From Vanilla planifolia (taxonomy: Eukaryota; Streptophyta; Magnoliopsida; Asparagales; Orchidaceae), in contig CM043878.1 in NCBI GenBank assembly GCA_023846275.1, positions 7,061,501-7,125,500 of the forward strand: 64,000 nucleotides of DNA. Direction: 5' to 3'. Shown here piece by piece: positions 1-11,585 of the stretch (position 1 is its first letter; each line of letters opens with the position of its first letter). The position numbers and the translations under genes are program-made. The notes beneath the pieces are model-generated. The model saw only the letters and a program-made list of their open reading frames with translations. It did no database searches and was not told the DNA's origin.

Positions 1-601
1 TAATACTATACTATTAGTATATGAGAAAGATTAAGATTTATTGATGTGTACTTGAAAAGGAATTATTGTTCTCTTTCTTTTAAAATTCTTAATGTTCTTC
101 AATAATTGTTAGTTTGCCCAAATATATTAATTGCAAAATTTTCGATATCATAAACACAAAATTAGAGCTTTTGTTTGTCGCAAAAATTTATCAAAATATC
201 ACAAAATGCAATCAAGAAACATAGAATATAAAGTTGAGAAAGATCTAAGCACTAAAGCAAATAGTAAAATTAACATAATAGGATGACTTTATTATTTGTT
301 GTACTACTTCAGATCATAAATTGAGAAGATATAGCCTTTGCATATAATGTGAAATTAATTGATTAATTTTTTTCATGTAATGTAAAATTAATTAAATTGA
401 TATATCCCATAACTTGCATGTGAAAATACATAACTTTTCATAGGTTTGGACCATAAAAGAGCTACACATTCTGAAAATTCACATCCCATACTGATCTGAA
501 ATAAAACATTCTGCATAACTCACTAGTGCACTTGTACTTCAAGAAGCAAACTCCAGAAAAGCTGCAAACAAACATAATATTTGAAAAGGTCAGAAGCATA
601 C
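1..601. other. AT-rich non-coding flank
   Basis: No coding segment is visible on either strand. The stretch is AT-rich and lies just downstream (in the minus-strand sense) of the exon ending at 602, so it is most simply intron sequence of that gene. No repeat family was recognised. Confidence 0.5.
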
Positions 602-857
602 CTCAAAGCTGGGTGGTGCTACAAATATTGGATTGTAATCATGCTTAGAATGCAACTTTTCCCTATGGAAGCTCTCAAGAGGCATGGAACTAAATTCAGT
701 AATTGGTTCAACCTCGTCAATGTAATTAATCCCATCATGCTCAGCTTTTCTTAAATCACGAATCTGACGATGTATCTCTTCCTTGAGTTTCCCACAATAC
801 AAATTCCTATCCTGTTTTATTAACACATCTAAGGAATTAATACTATGCATACTTCGG
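602..857 (-). CDS. Internal exon of unidentified minus-strand gene (partial)
   Basis: One open exon with good splice signals. It ends in GAG followed by a GTATGC donor at 601-600. The start is either position 857, after a CTCTAG acceptor preceded by a run of T, or 811, after AAAACAG. With the 811 start it is exactly 70 codons, phase 0 at both ends. The peptide is hydrophilic and protein-like: KLKEEIHRQIRDLRKAEHDG, then EPITEFSSMPLESFHREKLH, ending in VAPPSFE; the first part could form a short charged helix. I do not recognise the family and assign no function. The downstream part of the gene would lie left of the window. Upstream exons would have to lie to the right, where a copia element now occupies 1.26-11.85 kb, so the gene may be disrupted or have a very long intron. 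Confidence 0.45.
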
Positions 858-1259
858 CTAGAGTCATCAAATGTTCCAAAAAAAAAAAAAGGTACACATT
901 GGAAGAAAAGGAACCCTTTGATAAAAACAACCAACATTCTCAATCACCACATGGTAAAAAAACTGAATATTTAATGAAGTTTAATGTAAATGACATAGGT
1001 GAATAGTACAACTAATTTAAATGAACTCAAAGAGATATCAGCATAATATGAAAAAGATATACAAGTTGTTCCCACCGAAAATATGCCAACAATGGAGGGA
1101 TAATATTAGGTCCATTGTATGAATAGCCTAGGTTAATTGGATTAACTGAACACTCGAAAGTGCTCTAACAAGTAATTAGGTTATTTATCCTTATGATATG
1201 AATTGACCCCATCAACTTAAATTTTAGCTAACAACCTCTTAGTCTCATAAGCTTAATAA
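858..1259. other. Non-coding AT-rich stretch before the copia LTR
   Basis: I see no exon-like open frame here. It contains poly(T)/poly(A) tracts, including the pyrimidine tract upstream of the 857 acceptor, and runs into sequence resembling the start of a copia LTR at about 1260. Confidence 0.4.
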
Positions 1260-2976
1260 CTCAAGACTAAATTTTAATGATAACAATACCAATTAAGTAA
1301 GCTACTAATGCATTACTTAGTGCACGTAGAAGAACTTTGAAACTTCAACAAACTCAAGTGCTCAAGTGAAGCACAAACTAAGCTCAAACAAAAGCTCAAG
1401 TGATTACTTAATGAAAGAGTTCAAGAGCATTAATGATTAAAGAAGGCATTCTAAGTTTGCAAAAGGATTCAAAATTTAAGTCGAGAAAGACACTTGAAGC
1501 TTACAAAGAAGAACTCTTCATAAAACAAAAAATTAAAATCAATTTTAGAAAATTTTTATAAGTAGATATTTGTTAAAATTAATCTTATAAGGCTCAAATT
1601 ATATGTATCATGCTTTCAAAAATAAATAAATAAAAACTTCATTTACATGCATCTAGATTTTACTCAGAATTTTTTTTTACAAAAAAAAGGTTTTCAAAAA
1701 CCTGTTTGGTGTGCTAGGTGCATGCAAATCCTAGGTGAATTTTATTGCACGTGCACATAACAGAGGATTGTCAACTATACACCACCTCATAACATACAAC
1801 AGGTAAAGCAAATGCATGTAGAACAAAAGATTGCAAACTGTACATAACATATAGTATGCAAGGTAGATGCATGTGAAACAAAGATTTGCAGACTGTACAT
1901 TGCATTGCTTATGGTACACAACACGAATGTATGCATTCCTAGGAATTGCAAACATGTAATTTTTTGCATAGAGCACATCTAGTCAATTGAGAATAAGCAA
2001 CAACTAGTTAATTTGATCGTTTGTGTTAAGAAAAAACTTATTAAACTGTCTGTGAACATTTCTAATAGTTCTTAAGGCTGTTTGTGACCTTATCTCACTG
2101 CCACTTAGAACCCCTTGGATCGAATCTAAGAACATTTAAATAGATTTAAGCATATATAAATAAACCTTGAGACGAAAATTTTGAGACTAATGCTCTTAAT
2201 TGGTGTTGTAAGGAATCAAGCACTTTTGAAGCTCTCATTGAAATCTTTTTCACTTCATTCTCTTTCTTTTATATCTCTGTATACATAATTAACCTACTGC
2301 TACATGCTGGGGGGAGGGGGTATTTGAAAAATGCAAAGAAGCATAGCTATAATTCACTTCATCTTTTACATGCTTCGTCAAGTTTGTGAGGAAGTTTCAT
2401 TACTTTGCATTTATGTTGCATTCATCATGAGCCATATTTTGATTCAATTGTAGGAAATCTGTAACTTGCTCTATGAGAAAAAGAAAATGAATTGTAATTG
2501 GTTTGGGGTTTCCGCCACCAAAAGGCCCATTTTAAGAAGGTTGAGTCTAAGTCATAAGAAACTCAAGAGAGGATGGTGTTTAAGCTTAAGAAAAAACCCA
2601 TCTCAACCAACAAAAGACACAAAGGATTAAGTCTTGTTTCAATGAGAGAAAAAGACTCAATGTGAGAATATGTGTTAGCCTTGGAAAAAACAAATGTAAT
2701 ACTTTCTTCACCAACTGTGACAAAGAGGGATAAAGTAAGAAGGTTAGACCTACATCTAAATTAGATTGTGAGTGGATATAGAATCACTTGGAACCGATCC
2801 ACCCAAAAACCTTAGCGTGATTTTCATTTTTACACTTTTTCTTTTCCTTATTTTTACTTGCCTATAATATGAGTGTGACAACACCTTTTTAAAATAAGTT
2901 AAAGATCTTAAATGTTTGAGTTTGTAAATGAATTCAACACTTTATTCACCTCCCCTCTTAAGTATGCCTTTGGGAC
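1260..2976 (+). repeat. Putative 5' LTR of degenerate Ty1/copia element
   Basis: The left part carries TTTTAATGATAACAAT and repeated AACTCAAGTGCTCAAGTG-like words, which are typical of the start of long plant copia LTRs. The right end is followed directly by a tRNA-Met-type primer binding site (about 2982-2995), and the last bases are ACAACA, giving the expected CA terminus. The left boundary is approximate because no 3' LTR was found for comparison. The segment is about 1.7 kb and non-coding. A degenerate tandem repeat of about 60 bp lies at 1760-1920. Confidence 0.55.
1760..1920. repeat. Degenerate ~60-bp tandem repeat (about 2.5 copies)
   Basis: The words GATTGCAAACTGTACATAAC (near 1830) and GATTTGCAGACTGTACATTG (near 1890) recur at a spacing of about 60 bp, preceded by a weaker copy near 1765. 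Each copy also contains AATGCATGTAGAACA or ATGCATGTGAAACA. The repeat lies within the presumed copia LTR. Confidence 0.6.
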
Positions 2977-2981
2977 AACAC

Positions 2982-2995
2982 TTGGTATCAAAGCC
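2982..2995 (+). other. Primer binding site of copia element
   Basis: CTTGGTATCAAAGCC matches the initiator-tRNA-Met primer binding site TGGTATCAGAGC of plant LTR retrotransposons with one change. It follows the CA end of the presumed 5' LTR by a few bases, fixing the element's orientation as plus. Confidence 0.7.
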
Positions 2996-3099
2996 AACAA
3001 CTTAGATTTTTAAAACTATTGAGTATGATCCTTAGAACAAAGCACACACTTTTCTTCTAAAAGTTGTAGCTCAATAGGGACAATCCATAGTCAAGCCAC

Positions 3100-3743
3100 C
3101 ACCCTCTGATAGGATTCCCTTTAGAAGATGAGAATGATTAGATTCATTCACTCCTTAGATTTTAAGATATGTAACATAATAGAGATAAAAAGATTATAGA
3201 TGGGAATTTTGATAAGAAACCCTTCAATGAATAGCCTCATGAGGAGATATCTCTAGTTGAGCTTAATGTTAAAATAATAACATGTCTTTATTGTGCACTT
3301 ATCTTTGATGATTATCTCAAAGTTTGCACTTTGAATATAAGGAAAATAATTTGAAGTAAACTTGTTATTACTAATGAAGCGACCATGAGGTATGGGCATT
3401 TAAAATGAATGTTTTAATTCATGATTATGAGTTATTCACCATGAAAATGGTGAAACAATTTTTGAAATTATTAATTATTTCTCTAACATTATTAATGATA
3501 ATCAATCTCTTGGTAAGCATTTATCCAACCATGAATTAGTGAGCAAAGTGCTAAGGAGCATGCCCGAGGAGTGGGATGCCAAAGTGACAGCCATCTTAAG
3601 CACATATTCTCTTGAAATGCATATGAGATCCTTGACAGCACGAGCAAAAAGTGAAGCAAAGAGAAGAGCAAGAGCAAATAGAATTAAAGAAGAAAAAGAA
3701 GATAATTGCATTGAAAACCTCTTACTCTTTGAGCACCTCAGAT
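3100..3743 (+). pseudogene. Copia gag (UBN2 domain), 5' part
   Basis: Translation in changing frames gives ETIFEIINYFSNIIN, then SLGKHLSNHELVSKVLRSMP and EEWDAKVTAI, the typical UBN2/retrotran_gag_2 signature of plant copia elements. The reading then shifts frame, giving IALKTSYSLSTSD just before the nested insertion. Many stops upstream show that it is not functional. Confidence 0.8.
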
Positions 3744-4350
3744 TGTGATGAAGATTCACCCTAATCGCCAAAGCCTCGTCGTGATCTCACTTCATAGTTA
3801 GGTGCAATGGAATTAAAGCATAAATGACAAAAAAAAAACTAAGAGAATAGAGAGAGAGTAAGCTTTTACACCAAGAATCAAGAATCAAAGAAAATGCCCC
3901 TCTTCTCCCCTTCTATAAATTCTTGTTAATTACAATAATCACTTTTTTTTTATAACAATAAAGCTTATTTGTTGATTCTTCATGTGTTGCATGATTTAAG
4001 GCTCTCACTTGGTCTTTGCAAAACTTGTGAGCTAGAAAGGGTACACATTCTATTCATGCTCGGCTTGCTACATATGTGGATGGTGCGTATGCACGCGCGC
4101 ATGATCCAAATGCGACAGTAAGTGACATACATGACGAATGTGCTTTAAGTGAAACTTACCACTATGCATGTTGCAAAAGCGGTGGTAAGTGGCACCTACC
4201 GTGGCACATGTCGTGTGCACTGAGCATCCCGCATGCTACTACGTGCACTTCGACGCCCCATGTGGTGCTTCACATGCCACAAGTCTTACACATTGCTGCG
4301 TGTTGCTATCCTACACGCTACTGATCATCCCATGTGGCCCTGCACGTTGT
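3744..4350 (-). repeat. LTR copy 1 of nested gypsy-like element
   Basis: It begins TGTGATGAAGATTCACC, alignable with TGTGAGGGAACTTGCTCC at 4351 and TGTGAGGGAAC at 6827. All three copies share AATTAAAGCATAAATG-like words about 60 bp in, then AAGAATCAAAGAAAATGCC-like words, and end in a GC-rich part full of CATGTG/CACGTG words. Copies 1 and 2 also share CATGATCCA..GCGACAGTA. The orientation is minus because the primer binding site next to copy 3 reads on the minus strand. The right boundary is taken where copy 2 begins. Confidence 0.6.
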
Positions 4351-4880
4351 TGTGAGGGAACTTGCTCCAAAGCTTTAAAGCGATATTACTTTAGAGTGAA
4401 GTGCAGCAAAATTAAAGCATAAATGGAAAAGAAAATTAAAAGAATAAGGTGAACAAGAGTTTTTATGCCAAGAAACAAAAACCAAAGAAAATACCTTTCT
4501 CTTCTTTACAGATGCATGGGTATAATATTTTATTACAATAATTACATTTTTATAACAATAAAGTTGCCTTGTTTATTCTCCATGAGTTGCATACGTTAGG
4601 ATTTCACTTGCCTATTACAAAACTTGTACTCTTGCAAGGGTACATATTCTGCGCGCACTCACCCTGTTACACACGTGAGGACTGTAAGGCTACACTGGCA
4701 TGATCCACGTGCGACAGTAGGGGCCACGTAGGGCTAGAGTCTCGTTCTCTACTGCACCCACCTCAGCATCCTATGCACTGCTTCATACGTCGAAAGTCCC
4801 ATGAGCTGCTATTCCCTACGCTGTCACGTGTGACTACTACACTTGTGTGCATCATACAGGTGCTATCCTACACACAATTG
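4351..4880 (-). repeat. LTR copy 2 of nested gypsy-like element (3' LTR candidate)
   Basis: This copy abuts copy 1 and begins TGTGAGGGAACTTG. It repeats the same order of shared words, including AAATTAAAGCATAAATGG and CATGATCCACGTGCGACAG. It is the copy adjacent to the internal region, so in the minus-strand sense it is the natural 3' LTR of the element whose 5' LTR is at 6827. The right boundary is approximate. Confidence 0.6.
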
Positions 4881-5999
4881 AATTGTGGTACAACAAAAGT
4901 GTTACTCAACAATATTTTGCCATATGGCCTTCATTGAGTCCTCAAAGATGGATTTCTTGATAACATAATGAGCTTATGATAGATTCCTTGATCTTAGTCC
5001 CTTCTCTTTAGGATTTGAGTACCATTGATTCTTGTTAAAAAATAAACTATTATGGATTCTCTGGACAATATAGAATCGACTTCAGCTGTCTTCTAGAGTG
5101 GTCTTCAAAGGCTAAAGCTTCCATCAATCCTATCAATTGATTACTTCGAGTTAATTACTAGCAATACCAAACTTTAGCAGGTGTTCTAAAGTTTTTTTTC
5201 ACTTGATTAGTACCAAAAATATCTTTTTTCAATGCTTCTTTATTCCATCTTAGAAGGAAATTTTATCCATCCTTTGTAAACCAATACTGATATACTTGTT
5301 AATAGTATACAACGTCATAAACTCAAAAGTATAATTTTTCTAACATAATTTGACAAACATTTAGAAGCATTATTCACAAATAATCTTATTAATAGATTAT
5401 TTTATGATGACAAATTTTGCATTGCATTATCATTTGACTCTCACTTCAAAATCTTTAAGCTTCTACCCCTTGGATATGGTATAGTTTCTAGTTTTAACCT
5501 TTTTATAAGTTTATTTGATATTATATTCTTTATGGTTACAGTGTCAATAAAAGTAATGATAAACTCTTTTATCACTTGAATATAAATAATGAAGAGTTCT
5601 TTTTATGGTGTTTCACAAGATATCTCCTTTAAACTTATCATAAAAATAGGCTCTCATCAACATGATGTGAGGTTTTTAAGTACCCTTTTAGTCTCGTCTA
5701 CAATGAATACATTATCTTTTATGTATTTCTTGAACTTTCTAGAAATAGTTCAAGATATAAGTTCCAACAATTTTGTTGTACATACCTTATCTTCTTATAG
5801 TATTCAATACTTTTGAGTTTTGCTAGTACAACGAGCATTGGTAGTCATTGCATGGTTTGTTGAAGAATAATCTTTCAATCGTCACCAATTTTTAGACTTG
5901 TACAAAGATTTCTTGAGATTTAGTTCTTCTATCTTTATTCTTCTACATCCTTTTTGATACCCATTATAAATGTGCTTACTAGTATAATAGATCGAATAA

Positions 6000-6783
6000 G
6001 GAACAAAGATAATTCGATGACAATCATATACTACAAACTTATAATATAGTTGAATAATGTCTGCATCTCACTGATGAGTATTTTAAAACTCACAATTTAT
6101 TGTTAGAATTGAGTGATATATTTTTATACTATTTGTCATTGTTGATATCATAAGTTATGCAACTTCCTCCACCTTTTTTTTCACGTATCATATGAGATAA
6201 AACTCTTGTCGAATTAATTTCTTATACTGTCTCTATGTCATTATTATAACTATACTAGTTCTTAAGTGAACATTCTACCAAGTTAATATATAACTCGTTA
6301 TCTTTGATCGAGCATATGCTTACTTATTAGTTGATGAATAATCATACAGAAAAAAATATCAATAATTACTCCAACTAAGCATCTAATTTCTTTGCATCCA
6401 TTGCATCATCGTAAAATGGTAGATCAAGTTTAGTATCTATCTTAAGTAGACGTCGATTCTCAAACATCAAAGGGGTGAGATCAATAATGTTGTTTGCATC
6501 TTCATCTCCAATTAATCTTGAATTATTAATACTCAATTCAGAGTTGCATTGATTAAAAGAATTTTTTTAGTTGTGAATTGTCTTCCAGATTTGTTACTAG
6601 AGGGGATTCAAATTTTAACACTATCTTCATGAACACTTACATTTGTTAAGTTAATAGAGTTACTTATGCTCCCATGTTTGATAGTGGAATGATCGACGCA
6701 ATCATCTCAATTGACACCTCCTCAATCTCATGTATCTCTTTCTCGACTTGCTCTTCAACTCCCTTCTTCTTAGCTCTTGCCAT
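6000..6783 (-). pseudogene. Ty3/gypsy-type gag remnant
   Basis: The reading starts MARAKKKGVEEQVEKEIHEI at 6783. After frameshifts it continues with LDLPFYDDAMDAKKLDA near 6440-6390 (family pattern: F.GA.DAEKLDNWLDQ) and YDYSSTNKYAYARSKITSYI near 6340-6290. Next come QYKKLIRQEFYLI and VKKRWRKLHNL near 6220-6150. That series of motifs is the retrotransposon gag domain of plant Ty3/gypsy elements. Numerous in-frame stops make it a pseudogene. Confidence 0.7.
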
Positions 6784-6793
6784 TGGTGTCAAA

Positions 6794-6812
6794 CCGAAGC
6801 ACTCTAATATCG
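6794..6812 (-). other. Degenerate primer binding site of nested element
   Basis: The minus strand reads CGATATTAGAGTGCTTCGG directly after the CA end of the LTR, resembling TGGTATCAGAGC of tRNA-Met-primed plant elements with several changes. It supports the minus orientation. Confidence 0.5.
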
Positions 6813-6826
6813 AAATATGATTTATT

Positions 6827-7470
6827 TGTGAGGGAACTTTTTTCAAACCCACACAACGACCTAACCTTAGAGTTAAATGCAACTCAATTAGAGCATAAAT
6901 AGCAAAGAAACTAGAAGAATACAATGAAAGAGAGAAATAGAATTTATGCTAAGAATTAGGAAAAATTAACCCCTTAATATGAGGATCAATTATATATTTA
7001 TAGTAGTATAATAAAGTATTTTAGTCTATACACTTACAATTCATTAATTCCCCTCAAGCTTTGCTCAAAATAATACACAAATCATAAAATCTACACTACT
7101 CTCTCCATGTACAAAAATTTCACATATGGGTTACTGCTGCTACACCTACTACGCATGTAACTCATGTGTTGATAAAACGTAGCACATGCCACACGTGTCA
7201 CATAGGTCGATGCACATATGCAAAAACCACATGATATGTGCATGTGGTCTTTTGCACGTGCTGTTCTACACATGTGTGGGTTTATTACACGTGTGATTAA
7301 TTGTGTTCATGCAGTTCTGCTACACACAGAGTTCTATGCATGCAAGATCAATTGTGTGTGCAGTGTCGTGTGTGCTCTCTCCCACACTCGACATGTTGCG
7401 ACATGCAACTCGCACGCCACGTGTGCCAGTTGTGCTGCTTCTTGATGCACATAATAGTTTTTTTGTCAAT
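6827..7470 (-). repeat. LTR copy 3 of nested gypsy-like element (5' LTR)
   Basis: On the plus strand it begins TGTGAGGGAAC, matching copy 2, and shares AATTAGAGCATAAATAGC and the CATGTG/CACGTG-rich right half. Its inner end is followed by the primer binding site and gag start. The outer boundary is approximate; recognisable copia gag sequence resumes at about 7590. Confidence 0.6.
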
Positions 7471-7579
7471 TCCTTCACAAAAAAGTAATTTTCTTCTTTG
7501 AAGTTTCTGTGACATTGAATAACTCAATGTCTTGTTGAATCATAAACAAAATCCCTAATCATATCCAAAGAAATTGGAT

Positions 7580-7800
7580 ATCTCACAAAGTGATTAAAGC
7601 AGTGGCAACCAAGGTATAAATCTAAAAAAATTTCAAAGAAAACTTTTTCTAACCCAAATTCTAAGAAACCTATAGAAAAGGAGAAAAGAAAAGTTATTTG
7701 CTATGGTTGCAAAAGCTAGGACACATGTCATAAGTGCCCCAATGAGAACACCAAAAAGAAAAAAAAAGAAGATTATGGTTGCTACATAAAGTGACTCAAA
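7580..7800 (+). pseudogene. Copia gag 3' part with zinc-knuckle remnant
   Basis: Copia gag resumes after the nested element with a lysine-rich stretch (about 7610-7690, YKSKKISKKTFS). An eroded CCHC knuckle follows at about 7699-7743 (CYGCK, a stop, then DTCHKCP). Continuity of gag across the gap supports insertion into a pre-existing copia copy. Confidence 0.65.
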
Positions 7801-10438
7801 AGAAGAAGGCTCAATTAAAGAGGACCTTAATGATAAAGAGGCAAGTATGCTTAATGGAACAAGGCAAGGGGTTGAAACTTGAGCTAGAAAAGGTGCATGA
7901 TCATAATTCTTCTTATAGTGATTTGGAAGCAACTACTTTTGAATTGTATGACGAATATAAAAAAAATGAAAAACAAATATTCCTTGCTGAAAAAAGATTG
8001 TAAGTTGCAAAAATAGGAATTGATTAATCTCTATGCATCACATAATATCTTAAAGAAAGATCATAATGATTATCTAGGTTTGTGTGACTATCTTTAAAAA
8101 GAACTTGCAATCACTAAATCTAATCTTGAAGATGTCATTGCAAATGTATGTTCTGATTTTAATGATAGTATAGTATTGAGTAATAAACTATGCATGTTAA
8201 AAAATTCATACATGTTTCACATCCTTCAAATTCTTCACAAGCTGTCTTACATGCTACATATACTAAAACAAACAAATCTCATGTTCATGCAAGAAAAATT
8301 TCTTACAATTATGGTAGAAATTCATATATTATGAATGCTTTTAAGATTTATTAAAGATTTATAAATATTGTATCAAATATAGTTTGCTATTATTGTAACA
8401 AAGTTGGACATGTCTCTCATGCCATATCAAATATTCTTTTGAAAAACTTATGGATTCTTAAAGACATTAGACAAAGAAAAAATTTAGCAAAACACAAAAT
8501 GAATTGGTTCCTAAACAAAATTTGAACCTTGCCTGCAAATATGCCTCTAAAGTGGTCATGATGAAGGCAAATGGTACTTGGACAACAAGTGTTCAAGGCA
8601 CATGACTAAAGATTCAAGCAGATTCACATCTTTAAAGATGAAGGATGGAACATTGGTGACTTTAGGAGGCAATTCTAAGAAAAAGATCAAAGGTGTAGAA
8701 TAAATAGGTACACCTCAAACTCATTTAATAAATAGATGTTCTTAGTCAATGGACTTAATCACAATATTCTAAGCATTAGCTAATTATGTGCTGAGGGTTA
8801 AAATGCTTTATTTCCATCTTCACATTGCCTTGTCATCAAGAATGAAAAAAGTGATTTTCATAGGTCCTAAAAATGACATTGTTTATGTAATTGACCTTAA
8901 TGACACAAATGCAAATCAAGTATGCCTCAAAACTCAAGCTGAAATCACTAGTCTTCGGCATAGGAGATTAGGCTACATGGACATAGAAATCAATAGAAAA
9001 CCACTAAATTAGAATTACTAAATGAATTGTCAATCTTAGATTTCAATTTGTGATTCATGTTAAAGAGATAAACAAACTAGGTCCTCATTTAAATCCATTA
9101 AGAAAAATTGTGACTTCTAAGCCATTGGAGTTGATTCACATGGATCACTTGAGCCCAATGTAAGTCACTAAATTAGGGGCCAAGAAATATAACCTTGTGA
9201 TCATGGATGACTATTTAATATCTATATGGGTTTATTTCTAGCTGAGAAGAGAGATGCCTTTGATGGTTTTAAAAAAAATAACTAAAAGGCTTAAGAATGA
9301 GAAAGTCTTAGAAATCTAATGAATTTGAAATGATCATGAAAAAGAATTTGAATATGAGAATTTTCAAAATATATGTGATGAATTAGGAATTATACACGCT
9401 TTTTCGTTACCTTACACGCTTCAACAAAATAATGTGATGAAAAGAAAGAATAAATCTTTGATAGAAATAGCTAGAATCATACTTGATGAGTTTGACAAAA
9501 TTCTTTTTGTCCAAGGTGATTAATATTGCTTACAGTTTTCAAAATAGAATTCTTATAAGACCCTTGCTTAAAGAAAAGTTCATATGTGCTTTAGAATGAT
9601 AAGAAACCTAATATTTCTTATTTCAAGGTTTTTTAGTGTGAATGCTTCACCTAAAACATAACAATTTAGAAAAATTAGATTTCAAAACTAACAATCATAT
9701 TTTTCTAGGTTATTCATCTCATAACAAAGCTTATAGAGTCTTTAATAAAAATTCAATATTTGTTGAAAATCAATCCGCATAACCTATGAATCTAGTCTTA
9801 TTAGGAAAGAAGATAATTTAGATGACCTTAAAGAATTTAAGAAACTTAGCCTAAATGATGTTCCCTTAGTTGACCAAGAAACTAATCATAATTCAAATGA
9901 TGTATTAGATCCAAGTGATTATTAAGAAGACTATTCTAAGGAATTGATTTATAAGAAATCTTATCCAAATGAACTAATGATTGGTGACCCTTCTAGTAGA
10001 GTTCAAACTAGATCTTTTACTTAGGAAAGAAATGACCAATTTAGTTTTCTTTCTTGAAATTGAATATAAATCAATAGAAGAGGCCGTAGAAAATGAGTTT
10101 TAGGTCAATATTATGCAAGAAAAATTGAATCAATTTGTTATGAATGATGCATAAGAACTTGTAAAAAGACCCAAAAGTCATTTCATTATAGGAACAATAT
10201 CAGCATTCAAGAATAAGTTTAATTATGAAGTTATCGTGAGAAATAAGGTTTAGTTAGTTGCAAAAGAATACGATTAAACTGGGGACATTAACTTTGAAAA
10301 AACTTTTCCACCCATAGCTCATTTGAAAGCTATAAGACTTCTTTTAGCATTTCTTTGCTTTAAGGGTTTATAGTTATTTTAAATGGATGTGAAAAGCATA
10401 TCTTTGAATAGATTAATGGAAAACAAATTATGTAGAAT

Positions 10439-10530
10439 AACCCATAGGATTTGAAAAATATAAAAATCTTAAACATACTTTTATAACCCATAGGATTTGA
10501 AAAATACAAAAATCTTAACCATAATTTTAT
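10439..10530 (+). repeat. 46-bp tandem duplication inside copia RT
   Basis: AACCCATAGGATTTGAAAAA starts at both 10439 and 10485. The two 46-bp units differ at only a few positions. In the copia RT this corresponds to the P.GFEKYKNLKH segment being duplicated. Confidence 0.85.
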
Positions 10531-11129
10531 ACTGGAGAAAACATTTTATGGATTAAAGCAAGCCTTTAGAGTTTGATATAAAATATTAACTAAATACTTA
10601 ATTGAAAAGAACTTTAAGAAAAGAAATGTAGATAATACCTTGTTTTGACTAAAATATTCTCCTGACACAAACTTATGTTAATCATATCATCTTTAGCTCC
10701 GTAAATAAAAGCTTTGTAAAGAATTTTCAAAAAATGATACATACAAAATTTGAAATGAGTATAGTTGGAGAGCTAATTTTTTTTATTAGATTGAAAATTA
10801 AGTAAAACAAAAGGGCATTTTTATTTTGCAAACAAAGTATCTACAAGAGTTGCTTAGAAAGGTTGAGTTTGAAAACCTTGAATCAATTGCTACCAACCTC
10901 GAAGCAATTGCTACCGCCATGAACCTAGCTACAAAGCTTTGACAAGATGAAAATGAAAAATCTATTGATCCAAAGTTTTACCATATATTAATTAGTTCTC
11001 TTGTGTACTTTATAGCTAGTAGGCCAAATATTATGTTTAGTGGAGGATTGCAAGCAACATGTTTAGTAAATTTCAAGAAGATTCACTTGAAAGTTATAAA
11101 AAGAATCTTTAGTTAATTGAAACAAAAAA

Positions 11130-11420
11130 TTTGGAAATTTGGTATACCAAGGACAATTTATCTTGTGAATTAATTAAATTTAGTGATGCTGATTATGGAG
11201 GTTGTAGGAAACAAAACACAATTTCACTATCCACAATCGAGACTAAAGGCATATCACTTGGTGGATGTATAGCTCGGATTTTATGGTTGAAAAAACAATT
11301 TGAAAACTATGGAATTAAGTTAAGCATAATTATAATTAGATGTGACAATACAAGTGCAATTTGTTTGGCCAAGAACCCTATATAACATTCTCGAACTAAA
11401 CACAAAAATAAAGCATTATT
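11130..11420 (+). pseudogene. Copia RNase H remnant
   Basis: An 84-codon open stretch carries DADYGGCRKQNTISLSTIET and later RCDNTSAICLAKNPI, both diagnostic of Ty1/copia RNase H. The segment between the GC motif and KQNT is shorter than usual (the RKSTSG..LVSW part is missing), indicating an internal deletion. It is closed by a stop before the HSRTKH motif, which is still readable. Confidence 0.8.
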
Positions 11421-11585
11421 TCATTAGAGATCATGCCTTAAGAAAAAAAATAAAAGTTCAATTTATTGCAACTGAATTTCAGATTGTTGAGATCTTTATT
11501 AAACCCTTGAACAAAGTATAATTTTACAATATTAGAAAATATTTAGGTATGCTAAATCTTTTTCATTAATCCACCTTTTTAATGA

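Larger units (their letters stand above)
4881..6826 (-). mobile_element. Internal region of nested gag-only LTR element (TR-GAG-like)
   Basis: On the minus strand, just inside the LTR at 6827, lies a degenerate tRNA-Met-type primer binding site (CGATATTAGAGTGCTTCGG, 6794-6812). A gag start follows at 6783. The internal region is only about 1.9 kb. Gag-like coding is visible from 6783 down to about 6000. In 4881-5950 I found no protease, RT, RNase H or integrase motifs on either strand; a 75-codon plus-strand open frame at 5589-5816 has no recognisable domain. This matches the gag-only non-autonomous (TR-GAG-like) type rather than a full Ty3/gypsy element, although loss of pol by deletion is equally possible. 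Confidence 0.6.

Noticed and set aside
1731..1978. Two overlapping minus-strand frames with Cys/Tyr/Leu-rich peptides
   Set aside because: They coincide with the 60-bp tandem repeat inside a presumed LTR, and the peptides simply repeat with it.
4076..4422. Overlapping plus-strand frames rich in His/Cys near 4.1-4.4 kb
   Set aside because: They fall in the CATGTG/CACGTG-rich half of an LTR; the cysteine and histidine content reflects those repeated words, not a zinc-finger gene.
6066..6095. CTGATGAG word as a possible hammerhead ribozyme (also near 38500 and 43340)
   Set aside because: None of the three is followed by a stem and a CGAAA box at the required distance, so no hammerhead core can be formed.
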